Source: an uncultured Lachnospiraceae bacterium (GTDB lineage Bacteria > Bacillota > Clostridia > Lachnospirales > Lachnospiraceae). From it: 64,000 nt of DNA. Made by a program: the position numbers and the translations under genes. Shown one piece after another: positions 41,219 to 57,524 of this stretch. Under the pieces are notes generated by a model that was not told where the DNA came from, searched no databases, and worked only from the letters and a program-made list of their open reading frames with translations. The stretch covers positions 1-64,000 of the forward strand of contig CACZBW010000014.1 in NCBI GenBank assembly GCA_902779575.1, given 5' to 3'. Position 1 is the stretch's first letter, and every line of letters begins with the position of its first letter.

Positions 41219-42775
41219 TTATTCGTATTCAATCGTCCCCGGCGGTTTCGAAGTGATGTCGTAGAAGACGCGGTTTACATGCTTCACTTCATTTACGATC
41301 CTTGTCATGACGGTCTTCAGAACCGTATAAGGTATCTCTGTCACATCCGCCGTCATGAAATCACTGGTATCAACCGAACGCATGGCAACCGCGTATTCGT
41401 AAGTTCTCTCATCGCCCATTACGCCTACAGACCGGACATTGGTCAGAGCAGCAAAATACTGGCTTGCGGAACGGTCAAGACCGGCCTTCTTCATCTCCTC
41501 CCGGAAGATTGCGTCGGCATCCTGAACGATTTTCACTTTCTGCTCAGTGATTTCCCCGATAATCCGGATTCCGAGTCCCGGGCCGGGGAAGGGCTGCCGC
41601 ATAACCAGTTCTTCGGGGATCCCAAGCTGAAGGCCTGCCCTGCGCACCTCATCTTTAAAGAGACAGCGCAGAGGCTCAATGATTCCCTTGAACTCCATAA
41701 TCTCAGGAAGGCCGCCCACGTTATGATGGGACTTGATCACCGCGGATTCCCCGCCCAGTCCCGACTCCACCACATCGGGATAGATCGTTCCCTGGACCAG
41801 ATAATCCACGGAGCCGATCGATTTCGCTGTCTCCTCAAAGACACGGATGAATTCCTCACCTATGGTTTTCCGTTTCTGTTCCGGTTCGCATACGCCGGCC
41901 AGGCGCCTTAAAAAGCGTTCTTTCGCGTCGACCCTGATAAAATTCAGCTTATAGGGGCCTTCCGGTCCGAATACACGTTCAACCAGTTCGCTCTCCCCCT
42001 TCCGCAGAAGACCGTGATCGACAAATACACAGGTAAGATTCTTTCCTGCGGCCTTTGACAGAAGAACCGCCGCAACGGAAGAGTCCACGCCTCCCGACAG
42101 TGCGCAGAGAACCTTTCCGTCTCCGACTTTTTTCCTAAGCTCACGGATCTTACCGGAGACAAAATCTTCCATCTTCCAGCTGCCGCTGCATCCGCAGATT
42201 CTGCAGACAAAATTGCTCAGGATCTCTTTTCCGTAACTGGTATGAAGTACTTCCGGATGATACTGCACAGCGTACAGCTTCTTCTCCCGGCACTCAAGGG
42301 ACGCCGCAGGACAGTTTCCGGTATGCGCGGTGATTTCAAATCCGGGAGCTAGGACAGAGATAGAGTCATTATGGCTCATCCAGCAGGTCATCTGATGAGG
42401 AATCCCATCGTAGAGGGGGGAATCCGGCGCATCGATCATGAGTTCCGTCTTTCCGTATTCCCGCTCCGGGGCCCTCCCGACTTTACCGCCGAGCAGATGC
42501 ATCATAAGCTGGGCACCATAACACAGCCCGAGCACGGGGACACCCAGTTCAAAGAGTTCCCGCGGAGCAGAGGCCGCCCCGGCACTGTATACACTGTCCG
42601 GACCGCCCGTCAGAATGATCCCTTTCGGTTTTCTGTCAGAGATTTTTTTCAGCGGAGCCTTGAAGGATTCGATTTCACAGTAAACCCCGCACTCCCGTAC
42701 CCGCCTGGCGACAAGCTGATTGTACTGTCCGCCGAAATCGATAACGATTACTTTTTCCAGATTTTCTGTCTGCAT
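41219..42775 (-). CDS. guaA: GMP synthase (glutamine-hydrolysing)
   Basis: 518 residues. The class I amidotransferase half has GGPDSVYS and [11 protein letters not shown] with the nucleophile Cys and YHPEVLHT; the ATP-pyrophosphatase half has [15 protein letters not shown] and the C-terminal dimerisation domain ends KPPGTIEYE. It converts XMP to GMP. Its 5' end overlaps the end of pyrG by 28 nt. Confidence 0.98.
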   Translation of the reverse strand: MQTENLEKVIVIDFGGQYNQLVARRVRECGVYCEIESFKAPLKKISDRKPKGIILTGGPDSVYSAGAASAPRELFELGVPVLGLCYGAQLMMHLLGGKVGRAPEREYGKTELMIDAPDSPLYDGIPHQMTCWMSHNDSISVLAPGFEITAHTGNCPAASLECREKKLYAVQYHPEVLHTSYGKEILSNFVCRICGCSGSWKMEDFVSGKIRELRKKVGDGKVLCALSGGVDSSVAAVLLSKAAGKNLTCVFVDHGLLRKGESELVERVFGPEGPYKLNFIRVDAKERFLRRLAGVCEPEQKRKTIGEEFIRVFEETAKSIGSVDYLVQGTIYPDVVESGLGGESAVIKSHHNVGGLPEIMEFKGIIEPLRCLFKDEVRRAGLQLGIPEELVMRQPFPGPGLGIRIIGEITEQKVKIVQDADAIFREEMKKAGLDRSASQYFAALTNVRSVGVMGDERTYEYAVAMRSVDTSDFMTADVTEIPYTVLKTVMTRIVNEVKHVNRVFYDITSKPPGTIEYE

Positions 42776-44379
42776 GTATGCTCCATTTCTGCCGCAGCCC
42801 GGATGAATTCCCGGAATACCGGATGAGGCCTGTTCGGCCGGGATTTGAATTCCGGATGATACTGCACGCCAAGGAAAAAGGGATGATCTTTCAGCTCCAC
42901 GGTTTCCACCAGCAATCCGTCCGGAGATATACCGGAGATGACAAGACCCTTCTGCTCCAGTATATTGCGGTAATCGTTGTTAAACTCATAGCGGTGGCGG
43001 TGCCGTTCCCGGATTTCCTTTTCCCCTCCGTAACAGCGCGCCATCAGCGTCCCGGGAAGAATGCGGCATGGATAACTCCCCAGCCTGAGCGTTCCCCCTT
43101 TATCGGTCTGGTCTGACTGTCCGGGCATAAAATCAATTACCCGGTGTTCAGAAGGATGCGCGGATTCTCCGGAACAGGCGTCCGTGATACCTGCGGCGTG
43201 TCTGGCAAATTCAATCACTGCCAGCTGCATGCCCAGGCAGATCCCAAGATAGGGAACTCCTCTGTTTCTGGCGTATTCCGCTGCGAGAATCATTCCTTCG
43301 ATCCCGCGGTCCCCGAATCCGCCCGGAACAAGGATACCCTGAAGATTATTCAGTATTTCCTCACAATTGGAGGGATTGATCTCTTCAGAATCGATCCATT
43401 CAATATTTACATGGGCGTCCAGACAGAAACCGGCATGGGCGAGTGCCTCCGCTACGGACAGATATGCGTCATGGAGCTGTACATATTTTCCGACGATTCC
43501 AATGCTGATTTCCCACTTTCTGTTATGAATCCGGCGGATCATATCCTCCCATTCCGTAAGATCCGGCGGAGGCGCGCAAAGGCCCAGTTCCCTGCATACC
43601 ACATCTGAAAAGCCTGATTTTTCCAGCATAAGAGGGGCTTCATAGAGGCTTTCCATCGTCCTGTTTTCAATCACACAGTCTTCTTTCACATTGCAGAACA
43701 TGGATATTTTCCTGAAAATGCTCTCCTCAAGCGGTTCGTTGCAGCGGAGGACGATGATATCAGGTTTGATCCCCATTCCCTGCAGCTCCTTCACGGAATG
43801 CTGGGTCGGTTTCGATTTATGTTCATGGGAGCCATGAAGATATGGAACAAGGGTTACATGGATAAAGAGGCTGTCCTTCTCACCGGCTTCCAGAGAGATC
43901 TGCCGGACAGCCTCCAGAAAGGGCTGGGACTCTATGTCGCCGATCGTTCCGCCGATCTCTGTAATAACGATATCCGCGTCTGTCTGCTTTCCGACTCTGT
44001 AGACAAAATCCTTGATCTCATTCGTGACATGGGGGATCACCTGTACCGTCGACCCAAGGTACTCGCCGCGGCGTTCCTTGTTCAGCACATTCCAGTATAC
44101 CTTTCCGGATGTCAGGTTGGAGTAACGGTTCAGATCTTCGTCAATGAAACGTTCATAATGTCCAAGATCAAGGTCCGTCTCCGCACCGTCTTCCGTAACG
44201 TACACTTCCCCATGCTGATAGGGGCTCATGGTTCCCGGATCCACATTAATATAGGGATCCAGCTTCTGCGCGGCGACCTTCAGTCCCCTGGCCTTCAGCA
44301 GCCTTCCAAGGGATGCCGCTGTAATGCCTTTCCCCAGTCCTGACACAACGCCGCCCGTCACAAAGATATATTTCGCCAT
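42748..44379 (-). CDS. pyrG: CTP synthase
   Basis: 543 residues from [10 protein letters not shown] (ATG 8 nt after GGAG). The synthetase half has [30 protein letters not shown] and [18 protein letters not shown]. The amidotransferase half has [18 protein letters not shown] and [10 protein letters not shown]. It aminates UTP with glutamine ammonia. It follows gltD by about 100 nt and overlaps guaA at its end. Confidence 0.98.
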   Translation of the reverse strand: MAKYIFVTGGVVSGLGKGITAASLGRLLKARGLKVAAQKLDPYINVDPGTMSPYQHGEVYVTEDGAETDLDLGHYERFIDEDLNRYSNLTSGKVYWNVLNKERRGEYLGSTVQVIPHVTNEIKDFVYRVGKQTDADIVITEIGGTIGDIESQPFLEAVRQISLEAGEKDSLFIHVTLVPYLHGSHEHKSKPTQHSVKELQGMGIKPDIIVLRCNEPLEESIFRKISMFCNVKEDCVIENRTMESLYEAPLMLEKSGFSDVVCRELGLCAPPPDLTEWEDMIRRIHNRKWEISIGIVGKYVQLHDAYLSVAEALAHAGFCLDAHVNIEWIDSEEINPSNCEEILNNLQGILVPGGFGDRGIEGMILAAEYARNRGVPYLGICLGMQLAVIEFARHAAGITDACSGESAHPSEHRVIDFMPGQSDQTDKGGTLRLGSYPCRILPGTLMARCYGGEKEIRERHRHRYEFNNDYRNILEQKGLVISGISPDGLLVETVELKDHPFFLGVQYHPEFKSRPNRPHPVFREFIRAAAEMEHTCRQKIWKK

Positions 44380-44483
44380 TTTCATTCTCCCCGCGTCTCA
44401 ATTTTCCGGCTCCGCCCTGAAGCTCTATAAAGCGCGGCCGCTGATACAGAAAAGCTGCTGCCGGATCAGTGCCGGTCAGCGCC

Positions 44484-45968
44484 CTAAAGATTCGAATATC
44501 CCATCAGGTCTTCGTCCACTTCCCGCGCAGCGCTTCTGCCTTCCGCAATCGCCCATACCACCAGGGACTGTCCGCGATGCATGTCGCCGGCTGTATAGAT
44601 GCCTTTTCTGCTTGTCAGATGCTTTCCGGCTTCTGTCTTTACATTGGTCCGTGCGTCAGTGGAAACCGAAAAACTGTCCGTCACATAGGACTCGCTTCCA
44701 AGAAATCCGGCGGCGATCAGAACAAGGGAAGCCTTCACCTCTTTTTCCGATCCGGGAACCGGGACCATCTTCATTCTGCCGGTCTTCTCATCCTTCTCCG
44801 GCTGAAGCGAAACCAGAACCGCACCTTTCAGATGTCCTTTTTTGTCTTTCAGGAATTCCTTAACCGTTGTCTGGTAGATCCGCGGATCCGCACCGAATTT
44901 CCAGATCGCTTCCTCCTGCCCGTAATCCACCTTGAGGACCCTGGGCCACTCCGGCCAGGGATTCGACGGAAGTCTTTCCGCCGGCGGCTGCGGCATCATT
45001 TCAAGCTGGCTGACCTTCTTCGCACCAAGCCGGATACAGGTTCCGACACAGTCGTTTCCGGTGTCGCCGCCCCCGATCACCAGAACCTCCTTTCCTTCGG
45101 CGAGATCTGCGGGATATTCTCTGAAGTCCGAATCCAGAAGCTTTTTTGTGACCATACCGAGAAAGTCGACCGCAAAGAAGATCCCCTTCGCGTCCCTTCC
45201 GGGCACCTGAATATCTCTGGGATTTGATGCTCCGCAGGCCAGAATGACGCTGTCATATTCCGCGCTCAGATCAGATGCGGAAATATCCTTTCCGACATTG
45301 ACGCCCGTTATAAAGCGGACGCCGGCCTCCTCCATCAGGCGGATTCTCCTGTCGATCACGGATTTCTCAAGCTTCATGTTGGGGATTCCGTAGCGAAGGA
45401 GGCCGCCGATCCGGTCCTTTCTCTCATAGACGGTGACTTCGTGACCCCTCCGGTTCAGAAGATCCGCCGCCGCAAGGCCCGACGGACCGCTTCCGACGAC
45501 TGCCACTTTCTTCCCGGTCCGCACCACAGGCTTTCCGCTCTGCACCAGGCCGTGTTCATAAGCGAATTCAATCACTTCTTTCTCATTTTCCTTTGTGGCC
45601 ACCGGAGCGTCATGAACGCCGCAGGTGCAGGCTGCCTCGCACAGCGCGGGACAGACCCGGCTCGTAAACTCGGGAAAGCTGTGAGTAATGGTCAGTCTGC
45701 GGTAAGCCTCCTCCAGCCTGCCCCGTCCGACCAGATCATTGATCTCCGGAACCAGATTGTGCAGCGGGCAGCCTGACGCCATGCCGGCAATCATCGTGCC
45801 GTTCTGACAGAAGGGCACACCGCAGTTCATGCACCTTTGCGCCTGTTCCCGCCGCTGCTGCGCAGGGAGTCTTAAGTGGAATTCGTTAAAATTCTTCGTG
45901 CGTTCCTGCTCCCCGGTTACCGGGCCGTCGATCCTTTCATATTTCAGAAATCCTGCCTTTGTACTCAT
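44484..45968 (-). CDS. gltD: Glutamate synthase small subunit
   Basis: 494 residues from MSTKAGFLKYERI (ATG at 45968; GGAGGT upstream); the longer frame lacks a start signal. The N-terminal iron-sulfur part has CMNCGVPFC and CPLHNLVPEIND, then SRVCPALCEAACTCG; two dinucleotide-binding motifs follow (VAVVGSGPSGLAAADLLNR, VLVIGGGDTGNDCVGT). It feeds electrons from NADPH to GltB to make two glutamates from glutamine and 2-oxoglutarate. It follows gltB. Confidence 0.97.
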   Translation of the reverse strand: MSTKAGFLKYERIDGPVTGEQERTKNFNEFHLRLPAQQRREQAQRCMNCGVPFCQNGTMIAGMASGCPLHNLVPEINDLVGRGRLEEAYRRLTITHSFPEFTSRVCPALCEAACTCGVHDAPVATKENEKEVIEFAYEHGLVQSGKPVVRTGKKVAVVGSGPSGLAAADLLNRRGHEVTVYERKDRIGGLLRYGIPNMKLEKSVIDRRIRLMEEAGVRFITGVNVGKDISASDLSAEYDSVILACGASNPRDIQVPGRDAKGIFFAVDFLGMVTKKLLDSDFREYPADLAEGKEVLVIGGGDTGNDCVGTCIRLGAKKVSQLEMMPQPPAERLPSNPWPEWPRVLKVDYGQEEAIWKFGADPRIYQTTVKEFLKDKKGHLKGAVLVSLQPEKDEKTGRMKMVPVPGSEKEVKASLVLIAAGFLGSESYVTDSFSVSTDARTNVKTEAGKHLTSRKGIYTAGDMHRGQSLVVWAIAEGRSAAREVDEDLMGYSNL

Positions 45969-46095
45969 CCTTATTTTCCTACCTCCGTATTCCGCATCCG
46001 GAATCAGCTGCTGGCCGGCAGATCCATTCCGTCCCGGCGCTGCAGGAAGCTGCGTAATCATCTGCCTCCGGCAGACATGATCCGGGACAGGCAGA

Positions 46096-50667
<4,572 letters not shown>

Positions 50668-50683
50668 TGGCATACCTCCCAAT

Positions 50684-50721
50684 AAAAAAAGCGCTCCGGG
50701 TCGCGAAAAACCCGAAGCGCC
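50684..50721 (-). terminator. Attenuator terminator in the gltB leader
   Basis: Minus-strand GGCGCTTCGGG pairs with CCCGGAGCGC and is followed by seven T, 17 nt before the gltB ATG. Its 5' arm overlaps hairpin P2 (50714-50729). Confidence 0.85.
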
Positions 50722-50729
50722 ATTGCTTC
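50714..50729 (-). promoter_or_regulatory. ANTAR-type hairpin P2, hexaloop AATGGC
   Basis: GAAGC, loop AATGGC (A at 1, G at 4), GCTTC; mutually exclusive with the terminator. Confidence 0.7.
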
Positions 50730-50758
50730 CGAAAACAAATCTGCAGATCTACTTCATT

Positions 50759-50778
50759 CAATATCGCCTTTGATATTG
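50759..50778 (-). promoter_or_regulatory. ANTAR-type hairpin P1, hexaloop AAAGGC
   Basis: CAATATC, loop AAAGGC (A at 1, G at 4), GATATTG: a perfect 7-bp stem 29 nt before P2, as in dual-hairpin ANTAR targets. Confidence 0.75.
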
Positions 50779-50783
50779 GAATA

Positions 50784-50812
50784 AATATACCGCAGTCCGC
50801 ATCAAAAATCAA
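50784..50812 (-). promoter_or_regulatory. gltB promoter
   Basis: TTGATT, 17-nt spacer, TATATT on the minus strand, just after the carB stop, so gltBD can be transcribed separately with the leader as 5' UTR. Confidence 0.75.
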
Positions 50813-50825
50813 TAGCCAAGTGCAC

Positions 50826-53800
50826 CTATATTGCCTGGATCTTCGGCGTAATATCCTCAAGGACCTCAAGCAGAATCCGGACCGTGTCCAGGGAGGTGAA
50901 CATCGTCACGCCGTTCATGATCGCGCAGCGGCGGATCGCTTCGCCGTCTTCGTAATGGATCCCGGATAAAACAGCCCTCGTATTGATCACATAACTGACG
51001 TATCCGGCCCGGATGGATGTCAGGATCTCATCGCTTCCTTCGCTCAGCTTCCCCCTGATCCTGGTGCGGATTCCATGTTCCTTCAGATAGGATCCTGTTC
51101 CGACGGTTGCCTCTATGTTGAATCCCAGCTCATAAAAGCGCCTTACCAGGGGCAGCGCTTCCTCTTTATCTTCATCCGCCAGGGTCACAATGACTGTCCC
51201 GTACTCTTTCATCCGGATGCCAGAGGCCTGCATGGCTTTATAAAAGGCCCGCTTCAGGCTTTGATCATAGCCGATCGCTTCCCCTGTGGATTTCATTTCG
51301 GGCGACAGATAAGTATCCATCCCGTTCAGCTTCTCAAATGAGAATGCCGGGGCTTTGACATACCAGAATTCTTTTTCCTTCAGCCTCAGACCGGAAAGCC
51401 CCATTTCCTCCAGGCTCACTCCCAGCATGACTTTTGCCGCAATATCGACAAGGGCGGTCCCGGTCGACTTCGACAGGAATGGAACGCTCCTGGATGCTCT
51501 GGGATTCACTTCAATGACAGATACATTTTCTTCTTTGTCCACAATAAACTGGATATTATACAGACCGACGATCCCGATTCCGATCCCCAGCTTCCTGGTA
51601 TAATCCCAGATCAGGTCCCTTACATGCTCCGTAATGGAAAAGGGCGGATAAACGCTTGTACTGTCACCGGAATGTACGCCGGTCCGTTCCACCAGTTCCA
51701 TGATGCCCGGAAGAAAAACACTTTTCCCGTCACAGACGGCATCCACCTCCACCTCTTTCCCGACGATATAACGGTCGATCAGCACCGGCCTGTCAGCGTT
51801 GACACGGACGGCATCCGACAGATACCGGATCAGCATCTTTTCGTTGGCGACGATCTCCATCGCTCTTCCGCCCAGCACATAAGAAGGCCTGACCAGCACC
51901 GGGTATCCGATCTCTTCCGCCGCCCGGATTCCTTCCTCTATGCTTCTGACGGCCTGACCCTCCGGATGAGGGATTTTCAGATCACGGATCAGCAGTTCGA
52001 AGGCATCCCTGTCTTCCGCTCTGCGGATCGCTTCCGGACCGGTACCGATGATCCTTACACCTCTTTCGGCAAGGGGTCCGGCCAGATTGACCGCCGTCTG
52101 TCCGCCCAGGGAAGCGATCACTCCTTCCGGCTTTTCCAGATCGCAGATGTTCAGGATATCTTCCACGGTCAGCGGCTCAAAATAGAGTTTGTCCGCCATG
52201 GTATAATCCGTGGACACTGTTTCCGGATTATTATTGATCACGATCGCCTCATAGCCCATTTCCTGTATGGTCTTCACGGCATGTACGGTTGAATAGTCAA
52301 ATTCAACGCCCTGCCCGATCCGGATCGGACCTGATCCCAGAACGATGATCTTTTTCTTCCCGGAGACAGACGACTCATTTTCCTCCTCGTAAGTCGAGTA
52401 GAAATATGGAACATAACTCTCAAATTCACTCGCGCAGGTGTCAATCATTTTATAGACAGGGCTGAGACCGTATTTTTTCCTGCGCTCCCTTATCTCATCC
52501 TCCGTCTGGCGGAGCAGTTCTGCAATATAAGAATCGGAGAAGCCCATCCGTTTCGCCCCGGCCAGCAGTTCTCTGTCCGAAGACATATCTCCGCCCGTTT
52601 CCTGCAGTTCCGCGTGCCGTTCAAGTTTTTTCTCAAATTCAACAATCCTCAGAACCGCGTTCAGAAAAAACAGGTCGATCTTCGTCCTGGAGTAAATGAC
52701 CTGAAGGTCCACTCCGAGCCAGAGGAGCTCAGAAATCGCATAAAGACGGTCGTCTGTCCCGTCTTCAATATATGTAAGAAGTCTCTCAACTGCCTCTGCC
52801 CGTCCTTCGGCGCCGCTTTTCTCTGAAAGATTCCCGACATCAAATTTCTCAAGATGAATATGGTTTTTTCCATCCTCCAGTGATCTTATCGCTTTCAGGA
52901 GGCTCTCTTCCATGCTCCTTCCGATGCTCATGATCTCGCCGGTCGCCTTCATCTGTGTTGTCAGCCGGTTCGACGCGTGGGTGAACTTGTCAAATGGAAA
53001 CCTCGGCATTTTAGTGACCACGTAGTCAAGCGCCGGTTCAAAACAGGCCGGTGTGTTTGCCAGACGGATTTCATCCAGATTCAGACCCACGGCGATTTTC
53101 GCCGACACGCGCGCGATCGGATAACCGGTCGCCTTGGATGCCAGGGCGGAAGAACGCGATACTCTGGGATTTACTTCAATCACAAAATAATCGAAGGATT
53201 CCGGATCCAGCGCGAACTGTACATTGCAGCCGCCCCTGATCTTCAAGGCGCGGATCAGCTTAAGGGCGCTGTCGCGGAGCATCTGGTATTCCCTGTTCGC
53301 CAGGGTCTGGCAGGGCGCCGCAACGACAGAATCCCCTGTATGGATGCCCACGGGATCGAGGTTTTCCATACTGCATACCGTGATCGCGGTATCATTTGCA
53401 TCCCGCATCACCTCAAACTCGATCTCTTTATAGCCTTTCACGCTTTTCTCAACAAGAACCTGATGCACGGGTGAATGCGCCAGGGCTTGTCTCATCATTT
53501 CCCGCATCTCATCTTCCCGGTACGCGAATCCGCCCCCGCTTCCGCCGAGGGTAAAAGCCGGGCGCAGAATAACCGGATATCCGATCCGGCCGGCCGCCAG
53601 AAGGCCTTCCTCCAGACTGCCCACCGCGACGGAAGGAATTACCGGTTCCCGCAGTTCTTCGCACAGTTCCCGGAACTGTTCCCTGTCCTCCGCTCTCCTT
53701 ATGCTTTCCGCGTCCGTTCCAAGAAGCTCGATCTCACATTCTTCAAGAATTCCCTTTTCATACAGCTGCAGGGACAGATTCAGGCCGGTCTGCCCGCCCA

Positions 53801-54068
53801 GTCCGGGAATAATCGCGTCCGGCCGTTCATAGCGGCAGATCCGGGCCAGATATTCCAGCGTCAGCGGCTCCATATATACCTTATCCGCGATCTCGTGATC
53901 CGTCATGATGGTTGCCGGATTGGAATTGGCCAGGATCACTTCATATCCTTCCTCTTTCAGAGCCAGGCAGGCCTGTGTTCCCGCGTAATCGAATTCCGCG
54001 GCCTGGCCGATCACGATCGGTCCGGAGCCGATCACGAGAATTTTACTGATGTCTGTCCGCTTCGGCAT
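50826..54068 (-). CDS. carB: Carbamoyl-phosphate synthase large subunit
   Basis: 1080 residues from [17 protein letters not shown]. It has two homologous ATP-grasp halves ([14 protein letters not shown] and [14 protein letters not shown]), each preceded by the GSGPIxIGQ motif, and a C-terminal allosteric MGS-like domain ([15 protein letters not shown]). It makes carbamoyl phosphate for arginine and pyrimidines with ammonia channelled from CarA. It starts 6 nt after carA. Confidence 0.98.
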   Translation of the reverse strand: MPKRTDISKILVIGSGPIVIGQAAEFDYAGTQACLALKEEGYEVILANSNPATIMTDHEIADKVYMEPLTLEYLARICRYERPDAIIPGLGGQTGLNLSLQLYEKGILEECEIELLGTDAESIRRAEDREQFRELCEELREPVIPSVAVGSLEEGLLAAGRIGYPVILRPAFTLGGSGGGFAYREDEMREMMRQALAHSPVHQVLVEKSVKGYKEIEFEVMRDANDTAITVCSMENLDPVGIHTGDSVVAAPCQTLANREYQMLRDSALKLIRALKIRGGCNVQFALDPESFDYFVIEVNPRVSRSSALASKATGYPIARVSAKIAVGLNLDEIRLANTPACFEPALDYVVTKMPRFPFDKFTHASNRLTTQMKATGEIMSIGRSMEESLLKAIRSLEDGKNHIHLEKFDVGNLSEKSGAEGRAEAVERLLTYIEDGTDDRLYAISELLWLGVDLQVIYSRTKIDLFFLNAVLRIVEFEKKLERHAELQETGGDMSSDRELLAGAKRMGFSDSYIAELLRQTEDEIRERRKKYGLSPVYKMIDTCASEFESYVPYFYSTYEEENESSVSGKKKIIVLGSGPIRIGQGVEFDYSTVHAVKTIQEMGYEAIVINNNPETVSTDYTMADKLYFEPLTVEDILNICDLEKPEGVIASLGGQTAVNLAGPLAERGVRIIGTGPEAIRRAEDRDAFELLIRDLKIPHPEGQAVRSIEEGIRAAEEIGYPVLVRPSYVLGGRAMEIVANEKMLIRYLSDAVRVNADRPVLIDRYIVGKEVEVDAVCDGKSVFLPGIMELVERTGVHSGDSTSVYPPFSITEHVRDLIWDYTRKLGIGIGIVGLYNIQFIVDKEENVSVIEVNPRASRSVPFLSKSTGTALVDIAAKVMLGVSLEEMGLSGLRLKEKEFWYVKAPAFSFEKLNGMDTYLSPEMKSTGEAIGYDQSLKRAFYKAMQASGIRMKEYGTVIVTLADEDKEEALPLVRRFYELGFNIEATVGTGSYLKEHGIRTRIRGKLSEGSDEILTSIRAGYVSYVINTRAVLSGIHYEDGEAIRRCAIMNGVTMFTSLDTVRILLEVLEDITPKIQAI

Positions 54069-54074
54069 GACCTT

Positions 54075-55154
54075 TCATCCTTTCCCCATGAGCTCTGTAA
54101 ACTGTCCGAACAGATGCGTGCTGTCCTGCGGTCCCGGCGCGCTCTCCGGATGATACTGGACCGACATGATCCGGTCCTTCCCGCAGCGGATTCCTTCCAC
54201 AGTCCCGTCAAGCAGATTTACATGGGAAAGTTCCAGACCGGTGCCTCTGAGAGATGCCTCCTTAACGGCATAGGAATGGTTCTGGCTTGTGATCTCGATC
54301 CTTCCGGTTCTGAGATCCTTCACCGGATGGTTGCCTCCCCTGTGTCCGAATTTCAGCTTATAGGTTGAAGCTCCGCAGGACAGCGCAAGAAGCTGATGTC
54401 CCAGACAGATTCCGAACAGGGGCACCCTTCCCCTGAGCTTTTTTAGGGTCTTTACTGTCTCCGGTACATCTTCGGGATCCCCCGGGCCGTTGGAGATGAA
54501 CACGCCGTCCGGCAGCAGGGACAGGATCACTTCACTGTCCGTGTTATAAGGCACAACCGTAACATTACACTTATACTGGTTCAGCATCCTGACGATATTC
54601 CGCTTCATGCCGCAGTCGATCGCCACCACATGGAAACGGGGGTTGGAGGTTCTGCTGTACCAGCGTTTCCGGCAGCTGCAGCGGCGGACCGCGTCCCTGG
54701 GGACCGCGGCCGCACGGATGAGCCTGAGTCCCTCCTCTATAGACAGATCTTCCCCGGTAAGGAGCCCTCTCAGCGTACCATGGTCCCGGATATTCCTTAC
54801 CAGTTTTCTCGTATCCAGGCCGCTGATCCCCGGAACGCCGGCCTCTTCCAGATATTCCGGCAGAGAGCTGACACTGCGGAAATTGGATGGCGTCTCACTG
54901 ACATTCCGCACGATCAGGGCGGAAGGCCCTGTCATGCGGCTTTCAAAATCTTCATCTGACAGGCCGTAATTTCCCATCAGCGGGTAAGACATCACCACCC
55001 CCTGGCCGGTATAGGACGGATCGGAAAGGATCTCCTGATAACCCGTCATGGAGGTGTTGAATACCAGCTCACAGATCACGTCCTTCCGGCTGCCAAACCC
55101 CACCCCCAGATACTGCGTTCCATCTTCCAGAATCAGCTTCCGGTCATAGTTCAT
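54075..55154 (-). CDS. carA: Carbamoyl-phosphate synthase small subunit
   Basis: 359 residues from MNYDRKLILEDGTQY (ATG at 55154, 9 nt after AAGGAG). The N-terminal domain has FNTSMTGYQEILSDPSYTGQ; the amidotransferase part has PLFGICLGHQLLALS (nucleophile Cys), HRGGNHPVKD and VQYHPESAPGP. It hydrolyses glutamine for CarB. It follows the GSIII gene by 55 nt. Confidence 0.98.
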   Translation of the reverse strand: MNYDRKLILEDGTQYLGVGFGSRKDVICELVFNTSMTGYQEILSDPSYTGQGVVMSYPLMGNYGLSDEDFESRMTGPSALIVRNVSETPSNFRSVSSLPEYLEEAGVPGISGLDTRKLVRNIRDHGTLRGLLTGEDLSIEEGLRLIRAAAVPRDAVRRCSCRKRWYSRTSNPRFHVVAIDCGMKRNIVRMLNQYKCNVTVVPYNTDSEVILSLLPDGVFISNGPGDPEDVPETVKTLKKLRGRVPLFGICLGHQLLALSCGASTYKLKFGHRGGNHPVKDLRTGRIEITSQNHSYAVKEASLRGTGLELSHVNLLDGTVEGIRCGKDRIMSVQYHPESAPGPQDSTHLFGQFTELMGKG

Positions 55155-55208
55155 GCCAGTTTTCTCCTTAAACCCTTTCATAGAAGCCGGACAGGCCGGA
55201 CAGTTTTA

Positions 55209-57308
55209 TCAGTTCACGGAGAACAGCAGCTTCCCGTAACTCGGGAACGGCCAGCAGCTTTCCGGGGACAGCATTTCCGCCTCGTCCACAAGAGACCTCA
55301 GCGCATCCATTGCCGGAAGCACGTCATCTCTGACCGCCTCTGATGTGCGGATAATATCTTCATAGGTCTGAAGATCCTTAAGCACAGCCTCCAGCTTCTC
55401 CACCTGTTCCAGTATTTCATCCGACAGTTCGCTCAGCCGCTCCATGGTTGAAATCTCGTAATGGCATTTCACCCGTTCACTGACTGACTTCATCCGCGCG
55501 ACAGCTCCGGCAAGGCTTCCAAGATAACCCACTATTGCGGGCAGATAGTTCTTCCGGACCATATCCACCATCGTGTGGCCTTCAATGTTTACGGTCTTGC
55601 AGTAGTTTTCCAGCATGATCTCGCATCTGGAGTGAAGCTCCGTCTCCGTGAAGACTTTATGCGCCATGAGCATATCCATGTTCTTCTGATCCAGAAGATG
55701 CGGCATGGCGTCCGCTGTCGTCTTCAGGTTGGAAAGGCCTCTGATTTCTGTGGCTTCTTTTACCCATTCTTCACCGTATCCGTTCCCGTTAAACAGGATT
55801 CTCTCATGCTTGCGGATGGTTTCCCGGATCAGGTCATGCAGTTCTTTTTCAAAATCCTCAGCGCCTTCCAGCCGGTCCGCGTACTGTTTCAGGCTCTCCG
55901 CCACGGCGGCGTTCAGCATGATATTGCAGCAGGCGATACTGTTGGAGGAACCCAGTGAGCGGAACTCGAATTTGTTGCCCGTGAAGGCAAACGGCGACGT
56001 ACGGTTTCTGTCCGTGGTATCCCTGGAGAAACGGGGAAGCGCATGAACGCCAAGTTTCATGGTAACCTTCTGTGCCGCCTCATAGGGGATATCGTTCTTA
56101 ATGGCCTCCAGGATGGACGTCAGTTCATCTCCCAGGAATACGGAAATGATCGCGGGCGGCGCCTCATTCGCCCCGAGACGGTGGTCATTTCCGGCAGTCG
56201 CCACGGACAGTCTCAGAAGATCCTGATAATCGTCCACAGCCTGAATCACCGCACATAGAAAGAGCAGGAACTGGGCGTTCTCATGAGGCGTTTCTCCGGG
56301 TGAAAGCAGGTTCACGCCCTCATCCGTCGCCATCGACCAGTTGTTATGCTTGCCGGATCCGTTCACTCCGGCAAAAGGTTTCTCATGCAGCAGGCATGCC
56401 AGACCATGCTTTCCCGCTACCTTCCGCATGATCTCCATCGTCAGCTGGTTCTTGTCCGTCGCCACATTCGTGGAGGAGAAAATCGGAGCCAGCTCATGCT
56501 GGGCAGGCGCAACTTCATTGTGCTCGGTCTTTGCCAGAATTCCCAGCTTCCAAAGCTCAGTGTTCAGATCTTCCATAAAGGCGATCACTCTGGGCTTGAT
56601 AGCACCGAAATAATGATCGTCCAGCTCCTGCCCCTTCGGCGGCATCGCGCCGAAGAGGGTTCTCCCGGTGTAAACCAGATCCGGCCTTTTTTCAAACATT
56701 TCCCGGTCGATCAGGAAGTACTCCTGTTCCGGTCCCACACTGGTCCGCACATTTTTGGCGTCTTTTCCGAACAGCTTCAGAATCCGCTTTGCCTGCTTGT
56801 TCAGCGCCTGCATGGAGCGGAGCAGCGGCGTTTTCTTATCCAGCGCGTCTCCCGCATAGGAACAGAAAGCGGTCGGAATACACAGGGTGTGGTCCTTGAT
56901 AAATGCATAGGAAGTGGGATCCCAGGCCGTATAGCCTCTCGCCTCAAAAGTTGCCCTCAGCCCTCCGGAGGGGAAGGACGAGGCGTCCGGCTCTCCCTTG
57001 ATCAGCTCTTTTCCGCTGAACTCCATGATGACTCCGCCGTCCGGGGACGGAGTGATAAAACTGTCATGTTTCTCCGCCGTCACGCCTGTCAGCGGCTGGA
57101 ACCAGTGGGTAAAATGAGTCGCGCCGTGTTCCACCGCCCAGTCCCGCATCTCGCTTGCGACTGCCTGAGCGATATCCTGCTGCAGCTCCGCGTTTTCATC
57201 GATCGTTTTTCTCAGGGACTGATATACGTCCGCGGACAGCCTCGCTCTCATTACACGGTCATCAAACACCAGCGAACCAAATAATTCCGGAACATTGATC
57301 TTTGTCAT
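55209..57308 (-). CDS. glnN: Glutamine synthetase type III
   Basis: 699 residues from [15 protein letters not shown] (ATG behind AAGGAGG). The size and the blocks [70 protein letters not shown] and [12 protein letters not shown] identify GSIII. The frame extends through the leader to 57509 but that part has no start signal. It makes glutamine from glutamate and ammonia. Its leader has an attenuator (57469-57514). Confidence 0.96.
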   Translation of the reverse strand: MTKINVPELFGSLVFDDRVMRARLSADVYQSLRKTIDENAELQQDIAQAVASEMRDWAVEHGATHFTHWFQPLTGVTAEKHDSFITPSPDGGVIMEFSGKELIKGEPDASSFPSGGLRATFEARGYTAWDPTSYAFIKDHTLCIPTAFCSYAGDALDKKTPLLRSMQALNKQAKRILKLFGKDAKNVRTSVGPEQEYFLIDREMFEKRPDLVYTGRTLFGAMPPKGQELDDHYFGAIKPRVIAFMEDLNTELWKLGILAKTEHNEVAPAQHELAPIFSSTNVATDKNQLTMEIMRKVAGKHGLACLLHEKPFAGVNGSGKHNNWSMATDEGVNLLSPGETPHENAQFLLFLCAVIQAVDDYQDLLRLSVATAGNDHRLGANEAPPAIISVFLGDELTSILEAIKNDIPYEAAQKVTMKLGVHALPRFSRDTTDRNRTSPFAFTGNKFEFRSLGSSNSIACCNIMLNAAVAESLKQYADRLEGAEDFEKELHDLIRETIRKHERILFNGNGYGEEWVKEATEIRGLSNLKTTADAMPHLLDQKNMDMLMAHKVFTETELHSRCEIMLENYCKTVNIEGHTMVDMVRKNYLPAIVGYLGSLAGAVARMKSVSERVKCHYEISTMERLSELSDEILEQVEKLEAVLKDLQTYEDIIRTSEAVRDDVLPAMDALRSLVDEAEMLSPESCWPFPSYGKLLFSVN

Positions 57309-57468
57309 AGCCTTTTCCTCCTTATAAAACCCTTGCTTCTGTACTGCCCCTGCCGGACAGGGAGGCCTTCCTCTCCCCGCCGGTTCCTTGCTGACCGCAG
57401 GCAGCTTTCCGCAGTTTCCGTCTGAGTCAGCACTGTGTGTCCGGCCGCATACTGCCGCGGCTGCTTCC

Positions 57469-57514
57469 AAAAAAGAAAATGCGCCCCGGAATCTTATCCA
57501 GGACGCCATTGCCC
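57469..57514 (-). promoter_or_regulatory. Attenuator with hexaloop AATGGC before glutamine synthetase III
   Basis: Hairpin GGGC, AATGGC, GTCC (57501-57514) overlaps the terminator arms GCGTCCTGG/CCGGGGCGC followed by a T-rich run. The stem is only 4 bp and no first hairpin is visible, so this is the weakest of the three leaders. About 160 nt separate it from the ATG. Confidence 0.6.
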
Positions 57515-57524
57515 ATAAAAAAGT

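Noticed and set aside
57309-57509. N-terminal extension of glutamine synthetase III
   Set aside because: The frame is open but crosses the attenuator terminator and lacks a start signal; the ATG at 57308 has AAGGAGG.
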